Source: a bacterium (GTDB lineage: Bacteria; Pseudomonadota; Alphaproteobacteria; Caulobacterales; Caulobacteraceae). From it: 64,000 nt of DNA. Below are positions 34,503 through 44,001 of this stretch, in pieces (within the stretch, counting starts at the first letter, position 1; each line of letters opens with the position of its first letter). Location of the stretch: positions 1 to 64,000 of the forward strand of contig JAVBXP010000077.1 of NCBI GenBank assembly GCA_030824495.1, in the 5' to 3' direction. The notes under the pieces are model-generated. The model ran no database searches. It was not told the origin of the DNA and saw only the letters and a list, made by a program, of their open reading frames with translations. Both the position numbers and the translations under genes were made by a program.

Positions 34503-35570
34503 ATGGTCGACACCGCGGAGCAACAGCGCGAGCAGCTGAACAGCGGCACCAAGGAAGTCGCTGAGAGCCATCGTTTCGACGAGGCCGCGCTGGCGGCCTG
34601 GATGGAAGCGAACGTCGAGGGCTATGCCGGCCCGCTGGAAGTGCGCCAGTTCAAGGGCGGCCAGTCGAACCCGACGTACCAACTCGTCACCCCGACCAAG
34701 AAGTACGTGCTGCGGCGCAAGCCGCCCGGCAAGCTGCTGCCTTCGGCCCACGCGGTCGACCGCGAGTACAAGGTGATCTCGGCCCTGTACCCCACCGGCT
34801 TCCCGGTGGCGCGCTCCTACGGGCTTTGCACCGACGACAGCGTCATCGGCACGATGTTCTACGTCATGGACATGGTCGAGGGCCGGATCCTCTGGGACCA
34901 GCAATTGCCGCAGTATGAGCCGGCCGAGCGTCACGCCATCTTTATGGCCAAGCTCAAGACCCTGGCCGATCTGCACAACACCGACCACGAGGCCATTGGC
35001 CTGGGCGACTACGGCAAGCCCGGCAACTATATGGGCCGGCAAGTCGATCGCTGGACCAAGCAATACAAGGCGTCGGAAACGACCCATCTGGAAGAGATGG
35101 AACGCCTGATCGAGTTCCTGCCCAAGAGCCTGCCGGCTCAAGAGCGCACTTCGGTCGTTCACGGCGACTATCGCCTCGACAACATGGTGCTTCATCCGAC
35201 CGAGTCGCGCGTCATCGCCGTGCTCGACTGGGAACTGTCGACCCTGGGCGAGCCGCTGGCCGATTTCACTTACCTGCTGATGAACTGGGTGAACGGCGGG
35301 GTGTCGCAGATCCCCGATCTGAAGGTGCACGGCATTCCGAGCATCGACGAATATGTCGCCGAATACTGCCGTCTGACGGGCCGGACCGGCCTGCACGATC
35401 TTGACTGGTTCTTCTCCTACAACATGTTCCGGCTGGCCGGGATCTGTCAGGGGATCGTTGGTCGGGTGCGCGACGGCACAGCCAACAGCCCGCAAGCGGC
35501 CGCCATGGCCGAGCGCGTTCCGTTGCTGGCCAAGTCGGCCTGGACCTACGCCCAGAAGGCCGGGGCCTAG
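34503..35570 (+). CDS. Phosphotransferase of the APH/choline-kinase fold (FadE36/ACAD10-like)
   Basis: About 355 residues. KKYVLRRKPPGKLLPSAHAV contains the ATP-binding Lys and the RRKPPG motif seen in homologues of the ACAD10 N-terminal kinase domain. The catalytic loop is VVHGDYRLDNMVLHP and the metal-binding Asp is in VLDWELSTLGEPLAD. In other bacteria such proteins work with acyl-CoA dehydrogenases in breakdown of hydroxy-acyl groups; no dehydrogenase is adjacent here. Antibiotic resistance is unlikely. The start follows GGGGAGCGCC. Confidence 0.85.
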   Translation: MVDTAEQQREQLNSGTKEVAESHRFDEAALAAWMEANVEGYAGPLEVRQFKGGQSNPTYQLVTPTKKYVLRRKPPGKLLPSAHAVDREYKVISALYPTGFPVARSYGLCTDDSVIGTMFYVMDMVEGRILWDQQLPQYEPAERHAIFMAKLKTLADLHNTDHEAIGLGDYGKPGNYMGRQVDRWTKQYKASETTHLEEMERLIEFLPKSLPAQERTSVVHGDYRLDNMVLHPTESRVIAVLDWELSTLGEPLADFTYLLMNWVNGGVSQIPDLKVHGIPSIDEYVAEYCRLTGRTGLHDLDWFFSYNMFRLAGICQGIVGRVRDGTANSPQAAAMAERVPLLAKSAWTYAQKAGA

Positions 35571-35644
35571 AAACCGGCGTGGCGGCGTGCGATGAGGACC
35601 AGTAGGGTCCCTGACACGCCGCCAACGTCCGAGCACGCAATTTC

Positions 35645-37624
35645 ATGACCGATCCCACCGGCGCACCTGAGACCGTGCGCGCGCCGACGGATGTGGCCGC
35701 CGCCAAACGGCCTTTCTGGCTTCGCCGGATCTGGCAGATCGCCGGCGGCGTGGTGCTGTTGGCTGTGGCCTTGGTCGTCTTCATGGTTTGGTCGCTGCCG
35801 CTGGGGCGGGCGCTTGAACCTCTGCCAAACCCAACCCTGATCCTGGTCACCGCCGACGGCAAACCCTTCGCTCGGCGCGGTTCCTACAAGGAACAGCCGG
35901 TCGATGTGACCAAACTGCCCAAGCACGTGCCCGGCGCGTTCGTGGCCATCGAGGACCGGCGCTTCTACAGCCACATCGGCATCGACTTCCGCGCCATTGC
36001 GCGCGCGCTTCAGCGCAATGTCGGCGAGGGCGAGGTCCAGCAGGGTGGTTCGACCATCACCCAGCAGCTCGCCAAGAACGCCTTTTTGAGCAGCGAGCGC
36101 AGCCTGCGCCGCAAGGCCCAGGAAGCCCTGATCGCGCTCTACCTGGAGGCCCGGCTCTCCAAGGACGAAATTCTCTCGCGCTATCTGTCGACGGTCTATT
36201 TCGGTGATGGGGTGTTCGGTCTGCGCGCGGCGGCCAAGCACTATTTCGACAAGACGCCGGAGACCCTGAGCATCGGTGAGGCCGCCATGCTGGCCGGCAT
36301 GGTCAAGGCTCCCTCCCGGCTCGCCCCGACCGAGGACCTGCCCGCCGCCCGCGAACGGGCGCGGATCGTGCTGGCCACCATGGTCGAGGTCGGGACCATC
36401 ACGCCGCAGCAGGCTCGCGCGGCGCGCAATGTCCGAGTTCGCCAGGGTCGCGAGAAGCTGCCGGTGGGCACCTATTTCGCCGACTGGGTGTCGCCCCAGG
36501 CCCGCCGGGCGTTCGAGAGCGCCTATGGCGAGGTGCTGGTGCCGACGACGCTGGACTCGGTGCTGCAGGCCCAGGCCGAGCGCATCATCAGCCAGGCGCT
36601 AAAGCGTCACGGCGGCTATCTGCACGCAACCCAAGCGGCCCTGGTCGCCATGCGTCCGGACGGCCGGGTGCTCGTGATGGTCGGCGGCGACGACTACAAG
36701 GTCAGCCAGTTCAACCGGGTGTCCGACGCTCAGCGCCAGCCAGGCTCGGCTTTTAAGCTCTTCGTCTATCAGGCGGCGCTGCGCAGCGGGATGACTCCCG
36801 ACAGCCTGGTCCTCGACGCGCCGCTGACCATCGCCGATTGGTCGCCGAAGAACCACGAGGGCCACTACGCCAACCGCGAGATCCACCTGCGCAACGCCTT
36901 CGCCGGCTCGTCGAACGTGGCGGCCGCGCGGCTTGCGCAGCAGGTCGGCCGCGCCGCGGTGGTCAAGGCCGCCCAAGACATGGGCGTTCAAGCGGACTTC
37001 CCCAATGACCTGACCCTGGCGCTCGGCACCACGCCGATGACCCTGCTCGAGCTCACGGCCGGCTATGCCGGTGTGGCGGCCGGTCAGTTTCCGGTCACGC
37101 CCTATGGCGTGCCGCAAGTCCGTGTGGCGCCGACCCGGCAACTGCCGCGCGCCGAGCGCGACGGTCTGCTGGACCTGTTGCGGGCCGCGGTGACGTTCGG
37201 GACCGGCAACGTCGGCAATGTCTCGCAGTACGCCTACGGCAAGACCGGCACGACTCAGGACTATCGCGACGCCTTGTTCGTCGGCTTCGTGGGCGACATG
37301 GTCATCGGGGTCTGGGTCGGCAACGACGACAACAGCCCGATGAACGGCGTGGCTGGCGCCGGGCTTCCAGCCGAGATCTGGCGCGATTTCGCGCGCTTCG
37401 CCATGAACCGTGGCGCGGTGCGGGTGAATGGGCGCCAGATCGGCCTCGCCCCTGTCGCGCCGCGGCCTGCTCCGGTGGAGGAGATCGATCCGCTAGCGGT
37501 CCCGCCGGTCGATGGAACCGTCCCGCCGATCGACGGCCAGGCGCCGCCCGTAGCTCCGGCCGCTCCGGCCGCAGAGCCCGCGCCGCCCGTGACCCCGCCT
37601 GCGGCGGCGCAGCCTCCGTTCTAG
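35645..37624 (+). CDS. Bifunctional class A penicillin-binding protein (PBP1 family)
   Basis: A 659-residue peptidoglycan synthase. A short cytoplasmic tail and one helix (~34-55) are followed by the glycosyltransferase domain with EDRRFYSHIGID, QGGSTITQQLAKN and RKAQEALIALYLEARLSKDE. The transpeptidase domain has the nucleophile SAFK (in QPGSAFKLF), SSN and KTGTT. The last ~60 residues are Pro/Ala-rich. The stop codon overlaps that of the convergent lpxK. Confidence 0.94.
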   Translation: MTDPTGAPETVRAPTDVAAAKRPFWLRRIWQIAGGVVLLAVALVVFMVWSLPLGRALEPLPNPTLILVTADGKPFARRGSYKEQPVDVTKLPKHVPGAFVAIEDRRFYSHIGIDFRAIARALQRNVGEGEVQQGGSTITQQLAKNAFLSSERSLRRKAQEALIALYLEARLSKDEILSRYLSTVYFGDGVFGLRAAAKHYFDKTPETLSIGEAAMLAGMVKAPSRLAPTEDLPAARERARIVLATMVEVGTITPQQARAARNVRVRQGREKLPVGTYFADWVSPQARRAFESAYGEVLVPTTLDSVLQAQAERIISQALKRHGGYLHATQAALVAMRPDGRVLVMVGGDDYKVSQFNRVSDAQRQPGSAFKLFVYQAALRSGMTPDSLVLDAPLTIADWSPKNHEGHYANREIHLRNAFAGSSNVAAARLAQQVGRAAVVKAAQDMGVQADFPNDLTLALGTTPMTLLELTAGYAGVAAGQFPVTPYGVPQVRVAPTRQLPRAERDGLLDLLRAAVTFGTGNVGNVSQYAYGKTGTTQDYRDALFVGFVGDMVIGVWVGNDDNSPMNGVAGAGLPAEIWRDFARFAMNRGAVRVNGRQIGLAPVAPRPAPVEEIDPLAVPPVDGTVPPIDGQAPPVAPAAPAAEPAPPVTPPAAAQPPF

Positions 37625-38613
37625 CTGAAGGGCGCCAGCAGCCGCTCGAGCACGGCTTCGTCCTCGAAGACCGCGCGCACCGGCCAGGCGTGGATGCGAT
37701 CTCGCCAGGCGGGCGGCAGCCGAACCCAGTCCTTCTCGGTGGTGACCAGACCGGCGCCGAACTGCTCAGCGCGCTCCGACAGCATCTTCAGCGTCGCCTC
37801 ATCATAGGCGAAGTGGTCGGGGAAATTGGCGAAGTCCATGAGTTCGCAGCCGGCGGCCTTGAGGGCGCGCTCAACCTTCCAGGGCATGCCGATCCCGGCG
37901 AAGCCGACCTGCGGGCCAGGTGGCGGCGGGGCGGCGGGATCCAGCCGGGCGATCAGGATTGGCTTCTTGATCAGCGCTCTGATCAAGGCGGGGTCTGGCT
38001 CCGCCAGGTCGGCCGGCAGCATCAGGATCACCGCGTCGGCGCGGGCGAGGCCGACGTCGAGCGGTTCGCGTAGCGGTCCCGCCGGGAACACCGAGCCATC
38101 GCCCAGCGGCCAGCTATTGTCGCGGGTCTCGCCATCGACGACCACGAAGGTCAGGGCTTTCTTCAGGCTCGGGTTCTGGTGGCCGTCGTCCATGACGATG
38201 ACCTTCGCCCCGGCCTTCGCGGCCGCCTGGGCGCCGGCCACGCGGTCGCGGGCGATCCAGATTGGGGCTTCGCCGGCCAGCATCAGCGGCTCGTCCCCGA
38301 CCTCGCGGGCGCCATGAATGCGCGGATCGACCCGCAACGGGCCGGGCTCGGAGCCGCCATAGCCGCGCGAGAGGCCGTGGGCGCCCGGCAGGCGATGCAA
38401 TAGTTCGCGAACCACCGGCGTCTTGCCCGTGCCCCCGACCGTGAGGTTTCCGACGCAGATCACCGGCGCGCCGGGATCGACCGGGATCGCCCGGGCGATC
38501 CGCCGCACGGTGACCGCCGCCCAGATCCAGGAAACCGGCTTCAGCAGAGCGCGGGTGACCGGGGCCGGCGCGCCTTCGCGCACATACCACCAGCGAGGGG
38601 TGGAGAGTTTCAT
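37621..38613 (-). CDS. lpxK: Tetraacyldisaccharide 4'-kinase
   Basis: A 330-residue lipid A kinase that adds the 4'-phosphate. The P-loop lies in CVGNLTVGGTGKTPVVREL, and VIVMDDGHQNPSLKK is the conserved DDGxQ motif. An N-terminal amphipathic/hydrophobic segment fits its membrane association. The start overlaps the waaA stop (ATGA); last gene of the lipid A operon. Confidence 0.95.
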   Translation of the reverse strand: MKLSTPRWWYVREGAPAPVTRALLKPVSWIWAAVTVRRIARAIPVDPGAPVICVGNLTVGGTGKTPVVRELLHRLPGAHGLSRGYGGSEPGPLRVDPRIHGAREVGDEPLMLAGEAPIWIARDRVAGAQAAAKAGAKVIVMDDGHQNPSLKKALTFVVVDGETRDNSWPLGDGSVFPAGPLREPLDVGLARADAVILMLPADLAEPDPALIRALIKKPILIARLDPAAPPPPGPQVGFAGIGMPWKVERALKAAGCELMDFANFPDHFAYDEATLKMLSERAEQFGAGLVTTEKDWVRLPPAWRDRIHAWPVRAVFEDEAVLERLLAPFS

Positions 38614-39866
38614 GCGGGTAGCAGCGGCTTCAGCAGGGCCAGCGCCTCGTCCAACGCCGCGCCTTGGCGCTCGGCATAGGTCAGGGCGGCCTCGCCGATG
38701 CGCCGGGCGATCAGCGGCTGGGTGAGCAGGCCACGCAGATCACGTGTCAGGGTCGCGGCGTCGGGCGTCTCGATGGCGGCGACCTCAATGAACATCTGGG
38801 CGTACATGGCGGCGGCGTTGAAAATGTGCGGCCCGGTGACGATCGGGACGCCCAGCCGGGCAGGTTCCAACGGATTGTGCCCGCCGATGTCGGGTACGAA
38901 GCTGCCACCCATCACCGCCACGTCGGCGGCGCGGAACAACAGGCCCATCTCGCCCAGGGTGTCGGCGACATAGGCCCGGGTGTCGGCGCTCAGCGGTTCG
39001 CCCGCGCTACGCCGCGCGGTCTTGAAGCCCTGGTCTCGCAGCAGCTTGGCGACGGCGTCGCCTCTCTCCGGGTGCCGCGGGGCGACGATCAGCAGGGCGT
39101 CGACCTCGGTGGCGCGGAAGGCTCGGGCGATGATCTCTTCCTCGCCTGGATGGGTGCTGGCGGCCAGCACCACCTTGCGCTCGCCAATCGCAGCCTTGAG
39201 GCGGGCCAGTTCGGCGGGATCGCAGGGCAGGGGCTCGCCCAGGACCTTGAGGTTTAGTTGCGGCCCTGTCCGGGCGCCCAGCCTGGTTAGCCGTGCCTGC
39301 GTCTGCGCCTCCTGCGGCAGGATCAGGTCGAAGGCCGTCAGCAGCGCCCGCGCCGCGCCGGGCGCTCGGGTCCACCCATCAGCGCTGGCCTGGGTCATGC
39401 GGGCCGACACCAGGGCGAGCTTCACGCCCCGAGCCTTGGCCGCCAGGATCAGGTTCGGCCACAGCTCGCTCTCGACCAGTATGCCGGCGTCCGGGCGCCA
39501 GTGGTCGAGGAAGCGGCGGACGGCGGCGGGGCCGTCAACCGGAGCGTACTGATGGATCACACCTGGCGGCAGGCGGCTTGCCAGCAGTTCGGCCGAGGTC
39601 CGGGTGCCGGATGTCACCAGCAGGGTGCGACCGGGGGTGTTCAGCGCCTGGGCCAGCGGCAGGAGCGAAAGGCTCTCGCCGACGCTGACGCCATGCAGCC
39701 AGACCAGCGGGCCGGGTGGCCGGGCGACACTGGCGCGCCCCAGGCGCTCGGCGACCCGTGCAGGGTCCTCCTTGCCTCGGGCCGCGCGGCGGGCGAGCAG
39801 GCGCGGAGCCAGGGGCTCGGCAAGGCCGGTCGCGGCGGCGTAGAGCACGAGAGACAGCGGGCGCAA
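38610..39866 (-). CDS. waaA: 3-deoxy-D-manno-octulosonic acid (Kdo) transferase
   Basis: About 418 residues (E. coli 425). It adds Kdo to lipid A precursors. N-terminal membrane anchor, then VWLHGVSVGESLSLLPL with the catalytic Glu, and a C-terminal GT-B nucleotide-sugar site GGSFVPDIGGHNPLEPARLG. There is no ATG: the TTG at 39866, eight bases past the upstream stop, is the likely start. CTG at 39878, overlapping that stop, and GTG at 39848 are alternatives. Confidence 0.93.
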   Translation of the reverse strand: MRPLSLVLYAAATGLAEPLAPRLLARRAARGKEDPARVAERLGRASVARPPGPLVWLHGVSVGESLSLLPLAQALNTPGRTLLVTSGTRTSAELLASRLPPGVIHQYAPVDGPAAVRRFLDHWRPDAGILVESELWPNLILAAKARGVKLALVSARMTQASADGWTRAPGAARALLTAFDLILPQEAQTQARLTRLGARTGPQLNLKVLGEPLPCDPAELARLKAAIGERKVVLAASTHPGEEEIIARAFRATEVDALLIVAPRHPERGDAVAKLLRDQGFKTARRSAGEPLSADTRAYVADTLGEMGLLFRAADVAVMGGSFVPDIGGHNPLEPARLGVPIVTGPHIFNAAAMYAQMFIEVAAIETPDAATLTRDLRGLLTQPLIARRIGEAALTYAERQGAALDEALALLKPLLPA

Positions 39867-39874
39867 CGGGCGGC

Positions 39875-40873
39875 TCAGATCGCGTGAGCGTGCGCGAGCC
39901 GGCACTCGGCCTCGCCGACCTCGACCTGCAGGGTGGAGTGGCCGATCGAGAATTTCGTGGCCAACCCCTCGCAGGTGGCGTGCAGGAAGGCGTCGCCATC
40001 GTCGTTCGACGGTCGAGTCAGGTGGGCGGTCAGGGCCACTTCCGTGGTGCTCATGGCCCAGATGTGCAGGTCGTGGACCTCGGTCACCCCCGGCCGGGCC
40101 AACAGCCAGGCGCGCACGGCCTCGACATCCATGCCCTTGGGCGCGGCGTCGAGGACCAGGTCGACGGAGTCGCGCAGCAGGCCCCAGGTGCCGATGACGA
40201 TGACCCCGGCGATCAGCAGGCTGAGCGCCGGGTCGATCCAATAGAGGCTGGTCAGGGCGATAAGCCCCGCGCCGATCACCACGGCCAGCGAAACCGCGGC
40301 GTCGGCGGCCATGTGCAGGAAGGCCCCGCGGATGTTCAGGTCCTCGTGCCCCTTCATGAACATCAGCGCTGTGGCGGTGTTGATCACCACGCCGATGGCG
40401 GCGACGATCATGACCGGCATGGTGGCGATCGGAGCCGGCTCGCTGAACCGGTGGATCGCCTCGGAGACGATCACCCCGACGGCCACCAGCAGCAGCACGG
40501 CGTTGGCCAGAGAGGCGAGGATGGTGGCCTTGCGCAGGCCATAGGTCCGCCGCGAGGTCGGCGCCGACTTCGCCAGGATCGTCGCGCCCCAGGCCAGCAA
40601 CAGGCTGAGCACGTCCGACAGATTGTGGCCGGCGTCGGCGAGCAGGGCCAGAGATCCCGACCAAAGGCCGACGCCCGCTTCGACCAACACGAAGGCGAAA
40701 TTCAGGCCTACACCGATGGCGAAGGCGCGGCCGAAATCCTTGGGGGCGTGGCTGTGACCACCCGGTCCATGCGCGTGGCCATGCGATCCGCCGTGTGCGT
40801 GCGCGCCATGATCGTGATCATGGTCGTGCCCGTGATGGTGATGTCCGCCTTGACCCATGACCCTATGTGTCAC
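39875..40873 (-). CDS. Cation diffusion facilitator, CzcD/ZitB-type metal exporter
   Basis: A 332-residue protein. The first ~45 residues are extremely His-rich (HHHHGHDHDHDHG and similar). Six helices follow, with metal-site residues in LLADAGHNLSDVL (HxxxD) and LHMAADAAVSL, then a C-terminal domain with DVEAVRAWLLARPGV and HDLHIWAMS. It exports zinc or similar divalent metals. Its start overlaps the DUF374 gene (ATGA), and waaA follows directly, so it is embedded in the lipid A operon, an unusual place for this family. Confidence 0.92.
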   Translation of the reverse strand: MTHRVMGQGGHHHHGHDHDHDHGAHAHGGSHGHAHGPGGHSHAPKDFGRAFAIGVGLNFAFVLVEAGVGLWSGSLALLADAGHNLSDVLSLLLAWGATILAKSAPTSRRTYGLRKATILASLANAVLLLVAVGVIVSEAIHRFSEPAPIATMPVMIVAAIGVVINTATALMFMKGHEDLNIRGAFLHMAADAAVSLAVVIGAGLIALTSLYWIDPALSLLIAGVIVIGTWGLLRDSVDLVLDAAPKGMDVEAVRAWLLARPGVTEVHDLHIWAMSTTEVALTAHLTRPSNDDGDAFLHATCEGLATKFSIGHSTLQVEVGEAECRLAHAHAI

Positions 40874-41589
40874 TGCCCGGCGGCGGGATCAACGTGGCCC
40901 ACCAAGGCGTCGGCCCGCCGGTTGACCGCGGTCAGCTTCGCCGACAGGTCCTCCACCAGCCGGGCGATCATTTCGTCATCGGCGTCGATGGGAACATAGA
41001 ACGGGCCGTCCCATACCGTGGCCCCGCGTCCGAACGGCCAGCCGATCTTCACCTTGTCCCAGGTGTCCAGCACGCTGACTGGAGAGACCGCCACGCCCAT
41101 CAGATAGATGGGCGCGCCGGTGCGCTTGGCGATCTGCAGTGCGCCTGGCGCGATCACCTCGTTCGGGCCCCGAGGACCGTCAGGCGTCACGATCAACACG
41201 CCGCCGTCCTTCACCCAGGCGATGGCCTCGCGGATCGCAGCCAGGGCGGCGCGCGCCTTGGCTGAGTCGCCCTTCTTGGCCGAGGAGGTGCGAATGGCCG
41301 GAAAGCCAGCGCGCGCCAGGGCCTGGGCGACGAACTCGCCATCCGACGAGGGTGAGACCATGCAGCGCAGCTTCGAGCGCCGCCACCAGATCTCGGCCAG
41401 GCCCAGGCAGATCGGGATGCGCCCGTGCCAGAACAGGCCGATGGCCGGAACCTCTGCGTTCAGCACGGGCTCCACGCAGGCGACGTTCTCATGGCGCCAG
41501 CGACGGGTGCGGCGCGTAAGCGCCAGATAGGCCCATAACACCCAACCGAGGACCGCCTGGACCCCAGGGTTTCTCAGCAGTTTCTTCAA
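40870..41589 (-). CDS. Lysophospholipid acyltransferase-like protein (DUF374)
   Basis: A 239-residue protein with an N-terminal hydrophobic segment. DUF374 landmarks: IGLFWHGRIPICL, CMVSPSSDGEFVAQALAR and LIVTPDGPRGPNEVIAPGAL. In alphaproteobacteria the gene usually neighbours waaA and lpxK, which suggests acyl transfer in the envelope; the reaction is inferred from fold resemblance. Overlaps the ABC exporter stop by 4 bp (ATGA). Confidence 0.88.
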   Translation of the reverse strand: MKKLLRNPGVQAVLGWVLWAYLALTRRTRRWRHENVACVEPVLNAEVPAIGLFWHGRIPICLGLAEIWWRRSKLRCMVSPSSDGEFVAQALARAGFPAIRTSSAKKGDSAKARAALAAIREAIAWVKDGGVLIVTPDGPRGPNEVIAPGALQIAKRTGAPIYLMGVAVSPVSVLDTWDKVKIGWPFGRGATVWDGPFYVPIDADDEMIARLVEDLSAKLTAVNRRADALVGHVDPAAGQ

Positions 41590-43358
41590 GCGGCGGGCTC
41601 CGCCTCGAGATCCTGGCTCTTGGCCAGGCGGGCGTAGAGGCCGCCCTTTTCGACGAGGGAGTCGTGATCGCCGGTCTCCACGACGCGGCCCTTTTCGATG
41701 ACATAGATGCGGTCAGCGCCGCGAACCGTCGACAGCCGGTGGGCGATCAGGATCGTGGTGCGGCCGGCCATCAGCCGCGACAAAGCGATCTGCACCTGGG
41801 CTTCGCTCTCGGTGTCGAGCGCGCTGGTGGCTTCGTCCAGCAGCAGGATGGGCGCATCCTTCAGGAAGGCCCGCGCGATGGCGATGCGCTGGCGTTGCCC
41901 GCCCGATAGTCGGGCGCCGGCCTCGCCGACCAGGGTGGCGTAGCCGTCGGGCAGGGCCTCAATGAACTCATGGGCGGCGGCGGCCTTGGCGGCCTCGATG
42001 ATTTCGGCGTCGGATGCGTCCGGTCGCCCATAGGCGATGTTGGCGCGGATCGTTTCGTCAAACAGGAACGGCTCTTGCGTCACCAGGGCGATCTGGTGGC
42101 GCAGCGAGGCCAGCGTCACGTCGCGAACGTCGGTCCCGTCGATGGTCACCGCCCCGGTGGTGGCGTCGTAAAAGCGCGGGATCAGATTCAGGATGGTGCT
42201 CTTGCCGCCGCCGGACGGGCCGACCAGCGCGACGGTCTCGCCGCGATGCACTTCGAAGGTGACGCCCTGCAGCGCCGGCGGGCCGTCCGCGCCGTAGGTG
42301 AAACCGACATCGTTGAAGCGAATGGTCGCCTCACCTCGGGGCAGTTCCTTCGCGCCGGGCCGTTCGCGGATCTCCGGCTCAACGTCGAGGTCGGCGAACA
42401 GACGACGCGCAGCAGAAAACCCCTCGGCCATCACGGTCTGCAGGTTGGCGAGCTGGCGCAGCGACTGCGAGGCCAGGCCAAGGGCGCCGATGAAGGCGAC
42501 GAAGGCGCCGACGTTCATGCCGCCCGACTGTGAGCGCCAGCCGGCATAGGCGATGACGCCGGCGGTGATCAGCGTCATCAGAGTTTCGGTCGCCGGCGCG
42601 GCGCGGGCGCGGGCGTTGGCGCCCTTCACCAGATGCTTTTGGCGGCGCTTGACCACCTCGGCGACGCGCTGTTCCTCGTAGGCCTCGCGGTTCTCGATCT
42701 TCACGACCCGGACGCCGTCCAGGCTTTCCATGATCGCGGTCGAGAGCGCCGAGGTTTCGACCATCGCGCCCTTGGTGGCCTTGACGGTGCGCTTGGAGAA
42801 CCGGCGCATCACCCAGGTCGAGAGCGGGGCTGCGACCACCAAGGTCAGGGACAGCATGGCGTCATTGCCGACCATCACGATGATCGCGCCGATCACCGTC
42901 AGCAGGTGCTGGGTATAGTTGATGACGCCGGAGGTCGCGGCCTCACGGATCAGGCCGGCGTCGTAGAGCACCGAGGACACGAAGGATCCGGAGTGGCTGG
43001 CGCGCAGCCGGGCCAGGTCGGCACGGACCAGCTTGCCGAACAACTGGACCTGGACCTGGCCGACCACCTCGTTGCCGATGCGGTTGACCTGGGTCGCCTG
43101 GATAACCTGGGCCAGGCCGCGCGCGAGGGCGAGGCCGGCGATGGTCAGCGGCACGGCCAGCAGGGTCCCCGGCTTGTGATTGACCAGCAGGTCGTTGATC
43201 GCCGGTTCCAGAATCTGGATCAGGCTGGCGCTAAGATAGGCGACGCAGACGGCGGCGATCATCGCCACGGTCCAGCCCTTCCAGCGCGGCCTCATATAGA
43301 CGCGCGCAATCCGGCCGATCACGGCGCGGGTGGAGAGTTCTGCGGCGGGCTCGCTCAT
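41586..43358 (-). CDS. MsbA-like lipid/multidrug ABC exporter
   Basis: About 590 residues: an N-terminal six-helix domain and a C-terminal ATPase with Walker A GPSGGGKS, Q-loop TQEPFLF, signature LSGGQRQRIAIARA, Walker B ILLLDEATSALD and H-loop IAHRLS. First gene of a five-gene chain with DUF374, CDF, waaA and lpxK, so flipping of lipid A core is the likely role. The ATG at MSEPAAELS is preferred; the longer frame adds 39 residues with no family resemblance. Confidence 0.92.
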   Translation of the reverse strand: MSEPAAELSTRAVIGRIARVYMRPRWKGWTVAMIAAVCVAYLSASLIQILEPAINDLLVNHKPGTLLAVPLTIAGLALARGLAQVIQATQVNRIGNEVVGQVQVQLFGKLVRADLARLRASHSGSFVSSVLYDAGLIREAATSGVINYTQHLLTVIGAIIVMVGNDAMLSLTLVVAAPLSTWVMRRFSKRTVKATKGAMVETSALSTAIMESLDGVRVVKIENREAYEEQRVAEVVKRRQKHLVKGANARARAAPATETLMTLITAGVIAYAGWRSQSGGMNVGAFVAFIGALGLASQSLRQLANLQTVMAEGFSAARRLFADLDVEPEIRERPGAKELPRGEATIRFNDVGFTYGADGPPALQGVTFEVHRGETVALVGPSGGGKSTILNLIPRFYDATTGAVTIDGTDVRDVTLASLRHQIALVTQEPFLFDETIRANIAYGRPDASDAEIIEAAKAAAAHEFIEALPDGYATLVGEAGARLSGGQRQRIAIARAFLKDAPILLLDEATSALDTESEAQVQIALSRLMAGRTTILIAHRLSTVRGADRIYVIEKGRVVETGDHDSLVEKGGLYARLAKSQDLEAEPAA

Positions 43359-43499
43359 CGGTCCTGGCGTCGGCTGTCGGGGCGGCGAAGTCAAGACGAC
43401 GTCTTGGGGGGCGACCCTGCGTACCGCGAAACAAGCTGTGAGGACGCCTGGCTGCCAGCAAGGTTGTAGGCTCACGCTGAATAGAACGGGAGACGGCGA

Positions 43500-43934
43500 A
43501 TGATGGGTGCGATGCGGGCGTTGGGCGCGACGATGCTGTTGATGATCACGCCGCTGACGGCTCAGTCGGCGACGCCCGGCGAGCCGCCCCTGTCGGCCGC
43601 GCAGACCAAGGTGGTGTCCAAGGCCATCGCCAAGCTGGAGCGTCCCGAAGAACGCGCGCTCGCCTCGAGCATGACCAACGCCAAGAAGGTGGCGGAGGTT
43701 ATCTGCCGCCCCGCCGCCCTAAGCACGCTGAAGAAGCAGATCCCCGGCGCCGACCGGGTATTCTTGGGGACCAACGATCCGGCGCCCCTCACCCTGGTCA
43801 GCAACAAGAGCCTGGTCGGGATTGGCCAAGTGCGATCGGGCGCCAATTGGACGGAGTTCAGCTTCGCCTGCGAGCTCGATCCTCGGACCGGAAAGGCTCG
43901 TTCGTTCACAGCGAAGATGATGCCGGCGGGCTGA
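43500..43934 (+). CDS. Secreted protein, DUF930-like
   Basis: A 144-residue protein with a signal peptide (cleavage near SATPGEPP). The mature part has two conserved-looking cysteines (VICRP and FACELD) and the segment TEFSFACELDPRTGKARSFT, reminiscent of DUF930 proteins of alphaproteobacteria. GGGAGA six bases upstream supports the start. Function unknown; it is transcribed away from the MsbA-like gene. Confidence 0.6.
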   Translation: MMGAMRALGATMLLMITPLTAQSATPGEPPLSAAQTKVVSKAIAKLERPEERALASSMTNAKKVAEVICRPAALSTLKKQIPGADRVFLGTNDPAPLTLVSNKSLVGIGQVRSGANWTEFSFACELDPRTGKARSFTAKMMPAG

Positions 43935-44001
43935 TCGACGCGGCTGGCTTCCGCCGGACGACCGAAACGCATATCTAGGGCGCTTCACACAGGAAGCCCT
44001 C

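Noticed and set aside
39867..40664. N-terminal extension of waaA to 40664
   Set aside because: The extension lies in another frame of the CDF gene and reads as Arg/Gly-rich sequence.
39716..40999. 427-codon plus-strand frame opposite the CDF gene
   Set aside because: Antisense artefact of the His-rich and helical coding sequence.
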